64,000 nucleotides of DNA from Bacillota bacterium (GTDB taxonomy: Bacteria; Bacillota; Clostridia; Tissierellales; Sedimentibacteraceae), in assembly GCA_023453025.1 (NCBI GenBank), contig JAEXUD010000005.1:19570-83569 (forward strand), written 5' to 3'. The notes below the pieces were generated by a model. That model saw only the letters and a program-made list of their open reading frames with translations, searched no databases and was not told the DNA's origin. Shown in pieces: positions 35,798 through 44,528 of the stretch; within the stretch, counting starts at the first letter, position 1, and each line of letters starts with the position of its first letter. The translations under genes and the position numbers were made by a program.

Positions 35798-35949
35798 GCA
35801 TATTACAGCGCTTTTTTATAGAATTGGGAATGCATCCTATAAAAACAGTATTACATCTCTTAAATGTAAGCCCAGGGAAAAACCCTTCGGCGAATCACCC
35901 TTTCAAAGCATAGCTTTTACTCTTGATCATCGCAACCTCTGTAATATAC
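35798..35949 (-). promoter_or_regulatory. Lysine riboswitch (L-box) upstream of dapA
   Basis: The minus strand carries the L-box core in order: AGAGGTTGCG, AAGAGTA, GAAAGGGTGATTCGCCGAAG, CTGGG. Helix P1 is formed by GTATATTACAG (35939-35949) and CTGTAATATGC (35798-35808). P4 is TTACATTT/AGATGTAA and P5 the long AT-rich hairpin before GCGCTGTAA. A terminator follows. Lysine binding should stop transcription of dapA-dapB-dapH and part of lysC. Confidence 0.93.
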
Positions 35950-36011
35950 CCACGAAAATATTTAATTTTCCCTATTATATTTCCTATTACTCATATTGTC
36001 AATATAAAATT

Positions 36012-36512
36012 TCATTTATTTTTATGCACAGCGACAATTTCACCATAAATCATCACATGATAATCATTATTTTTATAGCTTAAATCATGTATTTGTTCAC
36101 TTACCAGCTCTGAATCTATTGCCTGCTTATACGTTATCTTACATTCATAGCTCAAGCATCCTTTTATGTGGGGAACCTTAACTTTTTCGCCTTCAACCAA
36201 ATTAAATCCACACATTTCAATCTTATTTACATCTCTTCCTGATTTTGTTCCGCAGATTTTAAAAGCTTCTTTAAAATCATCTGATTCAGGTATACTAACA
36301 ACAAATTCATCAGTTTTTCTCAATAATTCGTAGGAATATCTGGAATGTCTAACCGTAATCACTAAAGATGGCTTTTTCCACATGTATCCCATGTAGCCCC
36401 ATCCGATTTGCATGGCATTAACATTATCATCATTTTTAGTGATTAATAATGCCTTGCTTTTACTTAAATTGTTTAAAAAAGCATTTGAATCTTCAAAATA
36501 ATTTACTTCCAT
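36012..36512 (-). CDS. Flavin reductase-like (DIM6/NTAB) domain protein
   Basis: A 166-residue FMN-binding split-barrel protein of the flavin-reductase family, with KKPSLVITVRHSRYS (about 50-64) and the EFVVSIPE segment (about 73-80) that lines the flavin site. Many clostridial members serve as small flavoproteins with unassigned electron donors. The start is the ATG with GGAGG four bases upstream; an ATG 12 codons earlier lies in the repeat region. It is preceded by the 36.54-36.73 kb structured element. Confidence 0.85.
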   Translation of the reverse strand: MEVNYFEDSNAFLNNLSKSKALLITKNDDNVNAMQIGWGYMGYMWKKPSLVITVRHSRYSYELLRKTDEFVVSIPESDDFKEAFKICGTKSGRDVNKIEMCGFNLVEGEKVKVPHIKGCLSYECKITYKQAIDSELVSEQIHDLSYKNNDYHVMIYGEIVAVHKNK

Positions 36513-36542
36513 ACTACCTCCATTAAACCAATATATAAACAA

Positions 36543-36731
36543 TGGCATCTTTATGATGCCTCAGATTGATGACAAAGTCATCAAGATGGCAGGTTGTTGA
36601 AAAAGTTCATCCTGCAAGGCACCGGAAGGCAGGCAACCGGAGCGTATTCAAACATACGTGAGGATGGACTGCCTGAACGGTAACGCAGCAGGTGGGCTTT
36701 TTCAGCAGCCTGTGGCATCTTTATGATGCCT
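36543..36731. repeat. Structured palindromic element between 19-bp direct repeats
   Basis: Perfect 19-bp direct repeats (36543-36561 and 36713-36731; each itself a GGCATC/GATGCC hairpin) flank a block containing TTGATGAC/GTCATCAA (36566-36584) and a 123-base near-palindrome whose ends CAGGTTGTTGAAAAAG (36590-) and CTTTTTCAGCAGCCTG (-36712) are inverted. Inside are AGGCAG/CTGCCT and CGTAT/ATACG hairpins. No coding frame. It looks like a MITE-type or structured-RNA repeat. Confidence 0.7.
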
Positions 36732-36736
36732 TTGTA

Positions 36737-37234
36737 TTATAATCTTTTTATTGAAATTACATCTTCATAATACTTCTTGTCAAAAGAAATTTTAATTAAC
36801 ATAGTTAAATCATAAGATTTTGAATTGTTTACATTAATAACCTTTCCTTGACAAACTTCTTTTCCCAATCTGTCAACCAATGTAACCATTTCATTAACTT
36901 TAGGCAATGGCAAATATTCATAAGGTATTGTAATCAATGCTTCATATTCGCTGTAATTTAAGTTCATGAGATGTATTGCTATGCCTGGACATTTAGCTAC
37001 ACATATGCCACAACCTATACACTTGCTTAAATCAATTGTTGGTAGATTTGTTATAGGATTGCCCACATGAATAGCACCTTTAGGACATGATGTTTCGCAC
37101 GGATTACATGGAATTTGTTCAACACACTCTATTACAGCAATATTTCCTAACTTATAATCTTCATCCCTAGGAAAGCCAGGGGAATTCCTTAATTCATCAA
37201 TTGAAGGAGCGCCAAATTTTTTTAAGCATGACAT
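36737..37234 (-). CDS. 4Fe-4S ferredoxin-type subunit of the oxidase cluster
   Basis: A 165-residue protein with two iron-sulfur motifs: CNPCETSCPKG (about 42-52) and CIGCGICVAKCPG (about 72-84). An N-terminal extension and a beta-rich C-terminus (about 105-165) surround them. It overlaps the HcnB-like gene by 13 bases, so it is probably an electron-accepting subunit of that flavoenzyme complex, feeding ferredoxin instead of a respiratory chain. It is the last gene of the block led by asd. Confidence 0.85.
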   Translation of the reverse strand: MSCLKKFGAPSIDELRNSPGFPRDEDYKLGNIAVIECVEQIPCNPCETSCPKGAIHVGNPITNLPTIDLSKCIGCGICVAKCPGIAIHLMNLNYSEYEALITIPYEYLPLPKVNEMVTLVDRLGKEVCQGKVINVNNSKSYDLTMLIKISFDKKYYEDVISIKRL

Positions 37235-38337
37235 GATATCAACTCCTTCCCTTTTTCCAAGATTTGATCCTTGGCAACTCTTCTTTTTTCACCAAATTGA
37301 CCGCATCTTAATGAATCAAGCTTATTCCATATTTCCTTTATTCTTTCATTTGCCTTCTCTTCATCAACTAACCCCATATCATAAGCTACGCTTATTCCTG
37401 CAAGTCTTCCTTCCTCCATTGCTGTGCTTGCTTCTTCAATACCTGCAACATCTCCTGCTATATATATTCCATCAACTGTAGTCCTCATATATCTGTCATG
37501 TACAGGAACATATCCTCCCATGCTTCCTATAAAAGTAAACTCACAGCCTGCAAGCCATACAAGTTCTATCATTGGAGTAAGACCAACAGCCAGGCATATT
37601 GTATCCACCTCAAATGTTTTTTCTGAGCCTGATATTTCCTGCCAATTGCCGTCAAGCTCTACTAATTCAACACGCTCAACTCTATCAGAGCCATATGCCT
37701 TCTTAATAGTATGACTTGTATAAAATGGAACGCCTGCTCTGGCTACTTTTGCTGTATGTACCCCATATCCTCCTAGACTAGGTGCAGCTTCAACAATTGC
37801 AACAACCTCAGCACCAGCCTGCATTAATTGATAGGATACTATCACTCCAACATTTCCTGAACCAAGCATCAATACTTTTTGACCAGGTAACACTCTGTTT
37901 AAATTAATCATAGTTTGAGCTGCACCGGCACCCATTACACCAGGTAACTCCCAGCCTTCAAATTGAACAGAATTTTCGTATGCACCCGTTGCAACAATAA
38001 TATTTTTTGCTTGAATTTCTCTCGATTTAGCTTTATTTTCATTAATCCAAATTTTCTTATCCTTCGTAAGACCACATACCTCTGTGTTCAACAACACGTC
38101 TATATCAAGGCTTTTAGTATCATTTAACAATTCTGTTCCAATATTAATGCCTCTTGTGCCTGCCTTATGTTCTCTTGAACCGAAAAATTTGTGTATTTGT
38201 TTAAATAGCTGCCCTCCAGGTTTGTTATTTTCATCTATTAACAAAACCTTTGCTCCGGCTTTGGATGCTTCAATTGATGCTGCAAGGCCGGCAGGTCCAG
38301 CTCCTATAATAACAACGTCATAGTTATTCTTTTCCAT
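37222..38337 (-). CDS. FAD/NAD(P)-dependent oxidoreductase, HcnB/OoxA-like alpha subunit
   Basis: A 371-residue flavoprotein of the pyridine-nucleotide-disulfide type: FAD loop IIGAGPAGLAA (about 11-21), second dinucleotide site LMLGSGNVGVIV (about 150-161) and a C-terminal GDVAGIEEASTAMEEGRLAG. This family forms heteromeric amine/imino-acid dehydrogenases with a small [2Fe-2S] HcnA subunit and a DAO-type HcnC subunit; all three are encoded here. The start overlaps the HcnA-like gene by 14 bases; an in-frame ATG seven codons upstream is possible. Substrate unknown; hydroxyproline, opines or related cyclic imino acids are candidates. Confidence 0.85.
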   Translation of the reverse strand: MEKNNYDVVIIGAGPAGLAASIEASKAGAKVLLIDENNKPGGQLFKQIHKFFGSREHKAGTRGINIGTELLNDTKSLDIDVLLNTEVCGLTKDKKIWINENKAKSREIQAKNIIVATGAYENSVQFEGWELPGVMGAGAAQTMINLNRVLPGQKVLMLGSGNVGVIVSYQLMQAGAEVVAIVEAAPSLGGYGVHTAKVARAGVPFYTSHTIKKAYGSDRVERVELVELDGNWQEISGSEKTFEVDTICLAVGLTPMIELVWLAGCEFTFIGSMGGYVPVHDRYMRTTVDGIYIAGDVAGIEEASTAMEEGRLAGISVAYDMGLVDEEKANERIKEIWNKLDSLRCGQFGEKRRVAKDQILEKGKELISCHA

Positions 38338-38644
38338 TTTCCCACTCGCCTCTTCCATATTGTGTCTCTACCTTCATTCCATCTCTAACTTCAGTAATAC
38401 ATGTTCTTACGTTAGGTATACCGTCTACTATCATTACACAGTCAGTGCACCTGCCTATACCGCAATAAATCCCTCTTGGTTTATTATGTTTTTCTGTATG
38501 TCTGAATTTATGAACTCCGTTAGCAATTAATGCAGCTGCAATCATTTCACCCTTGTATGCTGTTATTTCCTTACCATCAAATGTAATAGTGACGGTATCC
38601 TCTCTATTGTCATTCCCTAAAATTGGATGTTCTTTAATTCTCAT
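38324..38644 (-). CDS. [2Fe-2S]-binding subunit, HcnA-like (Fer2_4)
   Basis: A 106-residue plant-type ferredoxin domain with the ligands in CGIGRCTDC (about 62-70) and a further cysteine in VRTCITEV (about 82), preceded by TFDGKEITAYKGEM. Such small subunits carry electrons between the flavins of HcnABC-type and D-hydroxyproline-type dehydrogenases. It overlaps the DHDPS gene upstream by 11 bases and the HcnB-like gene downstream, so tight translational coupling is expected. Confidence 0.88.
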   Translation of the reverse strand: MRIKEHPILGNDNREDTVTITFDGKEITAYKGEMIAAALIANGVHKFRHTEKHNKPRGIYCGIGRCTDCVMIVDGIPNVRTCITEVRDGMKVETQYGRGEWENGKE

Positions 38645-39521
38645 TATATGCCACCTCTTTTAATACAGAAAGGCTCTCCTCAACTATTTTTGCCACCTCT
38701 GGTGTTGGTTCTGTTAAAGGTAATCTATATCCTCCTACATTAAATCCGGTAACATTAAGAGCATATTTTACTGGAATAGGGCTTGTTGTTACAAACAAAG
38801 CATCAAAAAACTTTGTAAGCTCCAGATTAATTTTTGCTGCCTTCACCATGTTCCCTTCTTCAAATGCATCAATCATTTCGCCCATCTTAACGCCTGCTAA
38901 ATTCGAAGCAACACTTACTATTCCACTACCCCCAACTGCAAGTGTTGGTAATGTTAATATGTCATCTCCGCTGTAAACCATGAAGTCATCAGGAGTTTCA
39001 TTAACCAATCTTGTAAACTGAGCCACATCTCCGCTAGCTTCCTTTACAGCAGCTATATTTTTAATTTCTGCAAGTTTTTTAACTGTTTTTACACTTATAT
39101 TAACTCCGGTTCTTCCTGGAACATTGTAGATAATAATAGGTAAATCTGTACTTGCTGCAACTGCCTTGAAATGAGCATATAAAGATTCTTGATTAGGTTT
39201 GTTATAGTACGGTGTGATAACCAACAATCCGTCTACGTTTAAATCTTCTATATTCTTAATATTATCTATTGTTTTCTTAGTATTGTTTGTTCCAACGCCT
39301 GCAATAATAGGAATATTAACATTCTTCTTTATATGAGAAATCATTTTACGCACTTCTTCACTGGTTAAGGTTGGTGATTCACCAGTGGTACCATTAATTA
39401 CTAATGCTGTGCTTCTTTCACTCTTTAATTTTTTTGCTAAATTTACTGCCTGTTCATAATCTACATTTAAATCCTTGTCAAAAGGTGTTACCATTGCTGT
39501 TATTAGTCTGCCCCAATTCAT
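38634..39521 (-). CDS. Second dihydrodipicolinate-synthase-family aldolase
   Basis: A 295-residue class-I aldolase of the DapA family with every DHDPS residue in place: Thr45-Thr46 in GTTGES, Tyr106 in TPYYNKP, Tyr131 and the semialdehyde-binding Arg136 in YNVPGRTG, and the Schiff-base Lys159 in VKEASGD. It may therefore make, or cleave, HTPA from pyruvate plus aspartate semialdehyde. It lies among flavoenzyme subunits and not in the riboswitch operon, and overlaps the BFD gene by one base (TAATG). Other DapA-fold activities, such as pyrroline-hydroxycarboxylate deamination, are the main alternative. Confidence 0.85.
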   Translation of the reverse strand: MNWGRLITAMVTPFDKDLNVDYEQAVNLAKKLKSERSTALVINGTTGESPTLTSEEVRKMISHIKKNVNIPIIAGVGTNNTKKTIDNIKNIEDLNVDGLLVITPYYNKPNQESLYAHFKAVAASTDLPIIIYNVPGRTGVNISVKTVKKLAEIKNIAAVKEASGDVAQFTRLVNETPDDFMVYSGDDILTLPTLAVGGSGIVSVASNLAGVKMGEMIDAFEEGNMVKAAKINLELTKFFDALFVTTSPIPVKYALNVTGFNVGGYRLPLTEPTPEVAKIVEESLSVLKEVAYNEN

Positions 39522-39784
39522 TATACGTCCTCCTCTTCTAATACCTTCATTTTTACAGGTCTCACAGGAGCTCTGTAACTAGAGGTTTTTACATCTTCAA
39601 CTTTTAAATTAAGCTCTCTGGCTAGTATTTTTTCTATTGTTTTTCTGCATGTTCTTCCTTGACACAATCCCATGCCAGCTCTAGTAAACTTCTTAATTTC
39701 ATCTACTGTTGTTGCGCCATCTTTTATTGCCTTTAATATTTCTTCTTCGGTAACTTCTTCACATCTGCATATTATTTTACTCAT
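39521..39784 (-). CDS. BFD-like [2Fe-2S] protein
   Basis: An 87-residue protein with a bacterioferritin-associated-ferredoxin-type [2Fe-2S] site: CRCEEV at residues 7-12 and GLCQGRTC at about 39-46. Free-standing BFD domains of this type accompany HcnB/LhpE-like flavoenzyme subunits, to which they are elsewhere fused at the C-terminus; here the HcnB-like protein lacks the domain, so this is likely the missing piece encoded separately. It lies 12 bases after the regulator gene. Confidence 0.87.
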   Translation of the reverse strand: MSKIICRCEEVTEEEILKAIKDGATTVDEIKKFTRAGMGLCQGRTCRKTIEKILARELNLKVEDVKTSSYRAPVRPVKMKVLEEEDV

Positions 39785-39796
39785 ACAGTCACTTCC

Positions 39797-40543
39797 TTAG
39801 CGATAAATATTGTTTACGTCATTACCATACTTGTTCCAATATGTCAGTACATCCTCCAATAAATTATCCATATGCTCTGACATTAGACTTGCTGCTGTTT
39901 CTTCATCATTATTTTTTATTGCATCAAATATTTTTCGATGAGAAGCAGTATAAGGTGAATTAATCTGTTTTCTTAAATTTTCAAATATATTGGACTGCTG
40001 TTTAAAAGTAGATACAATGTTATACAGTGACTCCAATATTACATTTCTGGATGCCCTTGCAATAGTCCTGTGAAATTCAATGTCTTCATCAGCTATGCTT
40101 TCACCATTCTTTAATTTAGTTTCTTGAATTTCAATTATATTTTTTAATTTTTCCAATTCATCTTTGGTAATGTATTTTGTTGCAAGCCTGCAAGTTTCTT
40201 TTTCAATTGCTCTTCTGGCTTGGATTATCATTACAAAATTTTCAAGTACTTCTGTTGATATAATCTCATTTAATTTATCTTGGTGATAATTAATGATTTT
40301 AATAGTTTCAGCCTTTTTTATAGCAACCTTTCCCTCGGAAGTGATTACTCTTCCTTCATTCTTATATTTCTCCAGATAATCATTACTTTCTAATTTTGAT
40401 AACATTCTCCCAACTGTTGCAGTGCTTACTTCTATATTAAGCTCTCTTAGCTTATTTTCTATAGCCCATGTACCAATGGGTTTGTTTTCTTCTTCAATTA
40501 TTTTTAATACTTCAAGTTCTATATCATCAAGGATTTGCCTCAT
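39797..40543 (-). CDS. FCD-domain transcriptional regulator with an RNase R/NrpR-type winged helix
   Basis: A 248-residue regulator. Its C-terminal part (about 80-235) is the all-helical FCD ligand-binding domain of FadR-type GntR regulators (landmarks ARRAIEKETCRLATKYI, DIEFHRTIARAS, HRKIFDAIKNND). The N-terminus is not a standard GntR helix-turn-helix but a winged helix with EENKPIGTWAIENKLRELNIEVSTATVGRML (landmark residues 17-47), of the kind found in NrpR and RNase R. The start has GGGAG six bases upstream. It probably senses a carboxylate substrate of the surrounding cluster. Confidence 0.83.
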   Translation of the reverse strand: MRQILDDIELEVLKIIEEENKPIGTWAIENKLRELNIEVSTATVGRMLSKLESNDYLEKYKNEGRVITSEGKVAIKKAETIKIINYHQDKLNEIISTEVLENFVMIIQARRAIEKETCRLATKYITKDELEKLKNIIEIQETKLKNGESIADEDIEFHRTIARASRNVILESLYNIVSTFKQQSNIFENLRKQINSPYTASHRKIFDAIKNNDEETAASLMSEHMDNLLEDVLTYWNKYGNDVNNIYR

Positions 40544-40575
40544 AAATAACTCCCTCATGCTCATTTTTTATGCTT

Positions 40576-40604
40576 ATTATCTCATATTGGATTCGTTTTT
40601 ACAA
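40576..40604 (-). promoter_or_regulatory. Possible internal promoter before the FCD regulator gene
   Basis: Minus-strand TTGTAA (40599-40604) and GATAAT (40576-40581) are 17 bases apart in the 95-base gap between symporter and regulator. It would allow separate expression of the downstream half of the block. Confidence 0.4.
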
Positions 40605-40638
40605 TGGCAAATCCCAAATTTTACTATAAATCTACAAC

Positions 40639-42069
40639 TTAAGCAACTGCTTTATTGTTTTTAGTTGCAAGAGATACAACCACTAGCAATACTGATGCAA
40701 CTGCAAGTGCTATAAGTACTTTATTGCTTCCAAGTGCATTTATTTGACTTAAAACTGCACCTGAAACTATGCTTACTCTTGCGCCCCAAGGAGTTACCTT
40801 ACTGTTTTTCACTCCTTTTTCATGCACTTCGTCGGCTCTTTCTTTCCAGAGAAGCCCAATTACTAAGAGTGGAACCAATCCAGCTCCGGCCATAGAATAT
40901 GCTCTTGAGAACAAGCTCATAATAGAACTTGCATAAATTGCGCCTAATGCTGCAAATATACCAATAACTACAGTTAATAACTTAGCATATTTTACTAATT
41001 GTGCGTCAGTTGCATCTGGTTTAAATGGTTTGATTAAATCATTGGTAATCAAAACTGCTGCGGAGTTAAGATTTGAGTCTGCAGAAGACATACCCGCTGC
41101 TAATACAAGAGCAAATATTGCACCTGCTATTGCAACCGGAACACGATTCATCATATACCAAGCCATAGCATCCCCAGGTGCTAAATCTTGATTAATAGTG
41201 TATATAATCATACCTACAAATGCAGTTAACATAACAGCTAATATTGCTATAATACCGCTATAAAGCATACCATTTCTTGCTGTTTTCGTGTCTGTAGCTG
41301 AAAAACATCTTTGCCAGTATATCTGTGCCACTAAAATACCTATCGTTCCTGTTACAACCATATTTATAATTTTCATTGGGTCTGATACGTCAAATGCCCA
41401 CATATCAGCTCTTCCTAACGCTTCAAGTCTTGTTCCTATTTCTGCAAATGAGAAGTTAATCTCTTTAAACGCAAATACATAGAATATAACTCCAAATATT
41501 ACAACCAGAACTCCTTGAAGCAAGTCAGTCCACACAACAGAATATATTCCGCCTAAAGTAGTGTAAATAATGAATACTGTTGAGAAAAGTAAAATAATTG
41601 GAAGTGGGCTAACTCCAGTAACTACGCTGAAAATACTTCCTAATGCCATTCCTTGTCCACCTACCCAAGCAATCATGATACAGGAAGCCAAAACTCCAGC
41701 TAATGCTCTTGTAGTTTTATCCTTTGTAATCAAATCGTCTAAAAGCTCAGGAAATGTGTTATAAGTAAATTTTCCTGCAAAGCCTGCAATAAATAAAGCA
41801 AAAATAATCTTAGAACCTTGTTCTCCAAGTATAAATGCCATCCAGGAAATACCTACATCATAACCACTGCCCGCATGACCTACAAAGTTTCCTACACCCA
41901 TTATTGTTGCAAACTGTGTGAAGAAAATTAAGTACATTGGAAAAGACTTTCCGCCTATTGCATAGTTTGAAAAACTTAATTCGGCCTTATCCTTAACCTT
42001 TATGGAGATATACATGAAAGCGCCGCACATCAAAAATGTTATTAACCAAATCATTGTACCTAAACTCAT
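40639..42069 (-). CDS. Sodium:solute symporter (SSS family)
   Basis: A 476-residue Na+-coupled symporter with about 13 membrane helices. Family landmarks are the GVGNFVGHAGSGYDVG segment near residue 57, LGGIYSVVWTDLLQG near 165-180 and AAGMSSADSNLNSAAVLITND near 318-338, which carries the Na2-site serines. PutP-like members take up proline and related compounds; the actual substrate is unknown. It sits 35 bases after the oxidase gene and presumably imports the compound the flavoenzymes oxidise. The start follows AGGAGGG. Confidence 0.92.
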   Translation of the reverse strand: MSLGTMIWLITFLMCGAFMYISIKVKDKAELSFSNYAIGGKSFPMYLIFFTQFATIMGVGNFVGHAGSGYDVGISWMAFILGEQGSKIIFALFIAGFAGKFTYNTFPELLDDLITKDKTTRALAGVLASCIMIAWVGGQGMALGSIFSVVTGVSPLPIILLFSTVFIIYTTLGGIYSVVWTDLLQGVLVVIFGVIFYVFAFKEINFSFAEIGTRLEALGRADMWAFDVSDPMKIINMVVTGTIGILVAQIYWQRCFSATDTKTARNGMLYSGIIAILAVMLTAFVGMIIYTINQDLAPGDAMAWYMMNRVPVAIAGAIFALVLAAGMSSADSNLNSAAVLITNDLIKPFKPDATDAQLVKYAKLLTVVIGIFAALGAIYASSIMSLFSRAYSMAGAGLVPLLVIGLLWKERADEVHEKGVKNSKVTPWGARVSIVSGAVLSQINALGSNKVLIALAVASVLLVVVSLATKNNKAVA

Positions 42070-42104
42070 AAAATCCCTCCTATAATTTTTATTTAAAAGA
42101 TCTG

Positions 42105-43280
42105 CTAAAGATTTGCAGCCTTTACAAATCTCTCAAAACTTAATTCAGTTGTATCAATTGAAGTTTTTTCCTTGCATATCATTTGTGAAATTAGCTTGCC
42201 TGTAATTGGTGCCATTGCAATTCCGTCGCCCTCATGACCAGCTGCAATATAAAACCCTTCATGTCCTTTTACCTCTGATATGATCGGCTTGCCGTCTTCA
42301 CATGCAGGTCTGAAACCTGCAAAGGTCCTGATTATATGGATGTTTTTGAATATTGGGAAAAAGTCCATTGCTTGATTTACTAAAATTTCAATTACTTCAT
42401 TGTCTGTTCCCTTATCATAGTTTCCTTTTTCTCTTGTGCTGCCTATTAAATAATTGCCGCTGCTGGCCTGAGAACATGATAACCCAATACCCAGCTCCTT
42501 AAATCTATCGCTTTGCTTTACAAGCTCAGGATTTAATTTTGATATTATATAATCAGCACTCCAAATATTTTCTTTTCCCAACTGAGGTATACTTTCTGTT
42601 ACTAAAATCTGACCTTTTTTTGATGTAATAGGGATATCAATTCCAATTAACTTTCCAATTTCCGCTGACCATGCACCTGCAGCATTGATTATATTTTCTG
42701 TTTCAAGCTCTACATCGTTTTCAAGTTTAACATGCCAATGACTGCTTTTTTTGTTAAGCTCAACAGCTTGAGTACCTTTATATACGTCCATGCCTGCATT
42801 TAGTGATTTTGAAAGAAATGCTCTCATGGTATATAATGGGTAAGACTGTGAATCTTCTGTTCCAAGAGTAGAAGCAACTATACTATCCTTAACATAAGGG
42901 TGACGTTTCTTGACCTCTTTCTTGTCAATTAACTCAATATTTAAACCATAATTTTGCTGCTGTACAACATAGTTTTCCATAAAAGCCAGATGTCCTGGAT
43001 TATCAATTAATATCATTCCACCTCTTGTGTGAAATCCTATGTCATAATCTAATTCCTTAGAAAGTCCCTTATATAAATTTAAACTTTCGATTGCCAATTC
43101 TAAATTTTTTCCGGGCTTCTTTGATTGAAGAAGTATCATATCGTCACAAGCACCAGAAGCGCCATTACCTATTTGGTTTTTTTCAACCAATGCAATCTTT
43201 TTATTTTTCAATGACAGGTAATATGCACAGGACAAACCTATTATTCCGCCGCCCAATATAACTACGTCGTATTTTTTCAT
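42105..43280 (-). CDS. DAO-family FAD-dependent amino/imino acid oxidase (HcnC-like subunit)
   Basis: A 391-residue flavoprotein with the N-terminal FAD signature ILGGGIIGLSCAYYL (about 6-20), the covalent-free glycine-sarcosine oxidase fold and a C-terminal AAGHEGDGIAMAPITGKLI (about 348-366). It is the beta-subunit type of D-hydroxyproline, glycine/proline and HcnC dehydrogenases. With the HcnA- and HcnB-like genes it could form a three-subunit dehydrogenase of a cyclic or N-substituted amino acid. The start has GGAGG four to five bases upstream; a GTG four codons earlier overlaps it. Confidence 0.87.
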   Translation of the reverse strand: MKKYDVVILGGGIIGLSCAYYLSLKNKKIALVEKNQIGNGASGACDDMILLQSKKPGKNLELAIESLNLYKGLSKELDYDIGFHTRGGMILIDNPGHLAFMENYVVQQQNYGLNIELIDKKEVKKRHPYVKDSIVASTLGTEDSQSYPLYTMRAFLSKSLNAGMDVYKGTQAVELNKKSSHWHVKLENDVELETENIINAAGAWSAEIGKLIGIDIPITSKKGQILVTESIPQLGKENIWSADYIISKLNPELVKQSDRFKELGIGLSCSQASSGNYLIGSTREKGNYDKGTDNEVIEILVNQAMDFFPIFKNIHIIRTFAGFRPACEDGKPIISEVKGHEGFYIAAGHEGDGIAMAPITGKLISQMICKEKTSIDTTELSFERFVKAANL

Positions 43281-43291
43281 GTTAGCCTCCA

Positions 43292-44512
43292 CTAATAATT
43301 ATAACTTAACTGTCTTTCACTTTGATTGACAACGTAATCATGCAGAGCATTAGTAATCTGTGCAAAATATATGTTGCTAGTGATGAATGTTATATATCTG
43401 TTATTAGTTAAACACATTTTAATGTTAATTTCTGAGTCAATAAGCTTGTTTTTTACTTCCTCTGAAAATTCCGGAAATTTTTCTAAATTATTTCCAACGA
43501 TGCTTATTTCAGATACGTTTTCACATTTATCTATACTGAAGCCGTTATCCTTGAAAAGCTTTTCAACAGCTATGAAATTTTTCGCATCAGAAGTTATAAT
43601 TAAACCATTTTCACCATAATAAACTTGATAATCAGTCAACACAGAATTCTGCATAATTTTTTGAAGCTTGTCAATTGTTATAAAATCCTTGCATATTACA
43701 TTTCCATATACAAGATTTTCATATCCGGCTATACCGGTTAATATTAAATTTTCGCTATATTTATTTTCTTTACTTATTAATGTACCTGGATGGCTGCAGA
43801 AGGTTGATTTGACATATAACTTAATTTGAGGCTTAGTCATTGCAACCTCAACAGCTCTTGGATGTATAACCTTTGCTCCTTTATTTGCCAGGTTGCAGCA
43901 GTCTTCGTAGCTTATTTCATCTAATAGTACTGCGTTTTTTACTTTCCGTGGATCAGCAGTCATAATACCTTCCACATCAGTGTAAATGTCAATCTCTGAA
44001 GCATCTAATGCAACTCCTAAAGCACAACCTGTAGTATCACTTCCGCCTCTTCCCAGGGTTGTTATATCCCCAGATTCAGATACGCCTTGACTCCCTCCCA
44101 CAACAACTATGTTTCCTTCACTAAGAAGTGACATGATTTTTTTATTATCAACTCTTATTATTTTAGCATCTAAATGGTTTTCATTAGTAATTATTCCTGC
44201 TTGAGCTCCGGAAAGATAACAAGATTTATAGCCTCTTTTTTGGAGATTTGCAGCTATTATGGATCCGGATATATTTTCTCCGCAGCTGAATATGACGTCC
44301 AATTCTCGCTTGCTTGCAAAAGGATAATCATTTCTAATAAGATTCAATAATGTATCTGTAGCATATGGGTCACCGGTTCGCCCCATAGCAGATACTACAA
44401 CCACCAGTGAATAACCATTATTTACAGCTTCTGTAATTTTTTTATATACATGCTCTCTTGATTCTTCGCTTGCAACAGATGTGCCTCCGAATTTCTGAAC
44501 CAAAATATTCAT
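43292..44512 (-). CDS. Second aspartate kinase, in the asd/oxidase operon
   Basis: A 406-residue monofunctional aspartokinase of the DapG/LysC alpha-subunit class: QKFGGTSVAS (about 5-14), VVVSAMGRTGDPYATDTLL (about 37-55), GRGGSDTTGCALG (about 158-170) and two C-terminal ACT domains (about 255-405). It differs from the lysine-operon enzyme in class and length. A start 11 codons upstream exists, but GGGGG is four bases from the chosen ATG. It follows asd by 16 bases. It may make aspartyl phosphate, or work in reverse to recover ATP from it. Confidence 0.92.
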   Translation of the reverse strand: MNILVQKFGGTSVASEESREHVYKKITEAVNNGYSLVVVVSAMGRTGDPYATDTLLNLIRNDYPFASKRELDVIFSCGENISGSIIAANLQKRGYKSCYLSGAQAGIITNENHLDAKIIRVDNKKIMSLLSEGNIVVVGGSQGVSESGDITTLGRGGSDTTGCALGVALDASEIDIYTDVEGIMTADPRKVKNAVLLDEISYEDCCNLANKGAKVIHPRAVEVAMTKPQIKLYVKSTFCSHPGTLISKENKYSENLILTGIAGYENLVYGNVICKDFITIDKLQKIMQNSVLTDYQVYYGENGLIITSDAKNFIAVEKLFKDNGFSIDKCENVSEISIVGNNLEKFPEFSEEVKNKLIDSEINIKMCLTNNRYITFITSNIYFAQITNALHDYVVNQSERQLSYNY

Positions 44513-44528
44513 AAAGCACCCCCGGAAT

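Noticed and set aside
36737..43280. Straightforward 4-hydroxyproline catabolic operon
   Set aside because: The oxidase subunits and the DapA-fold gene fit, but no epimerase or ketoglutarate-semialdehyde dehydrogenase is present, and the DapA-fold protein keeps all true DHDPS residues. Kept as an alternative only.
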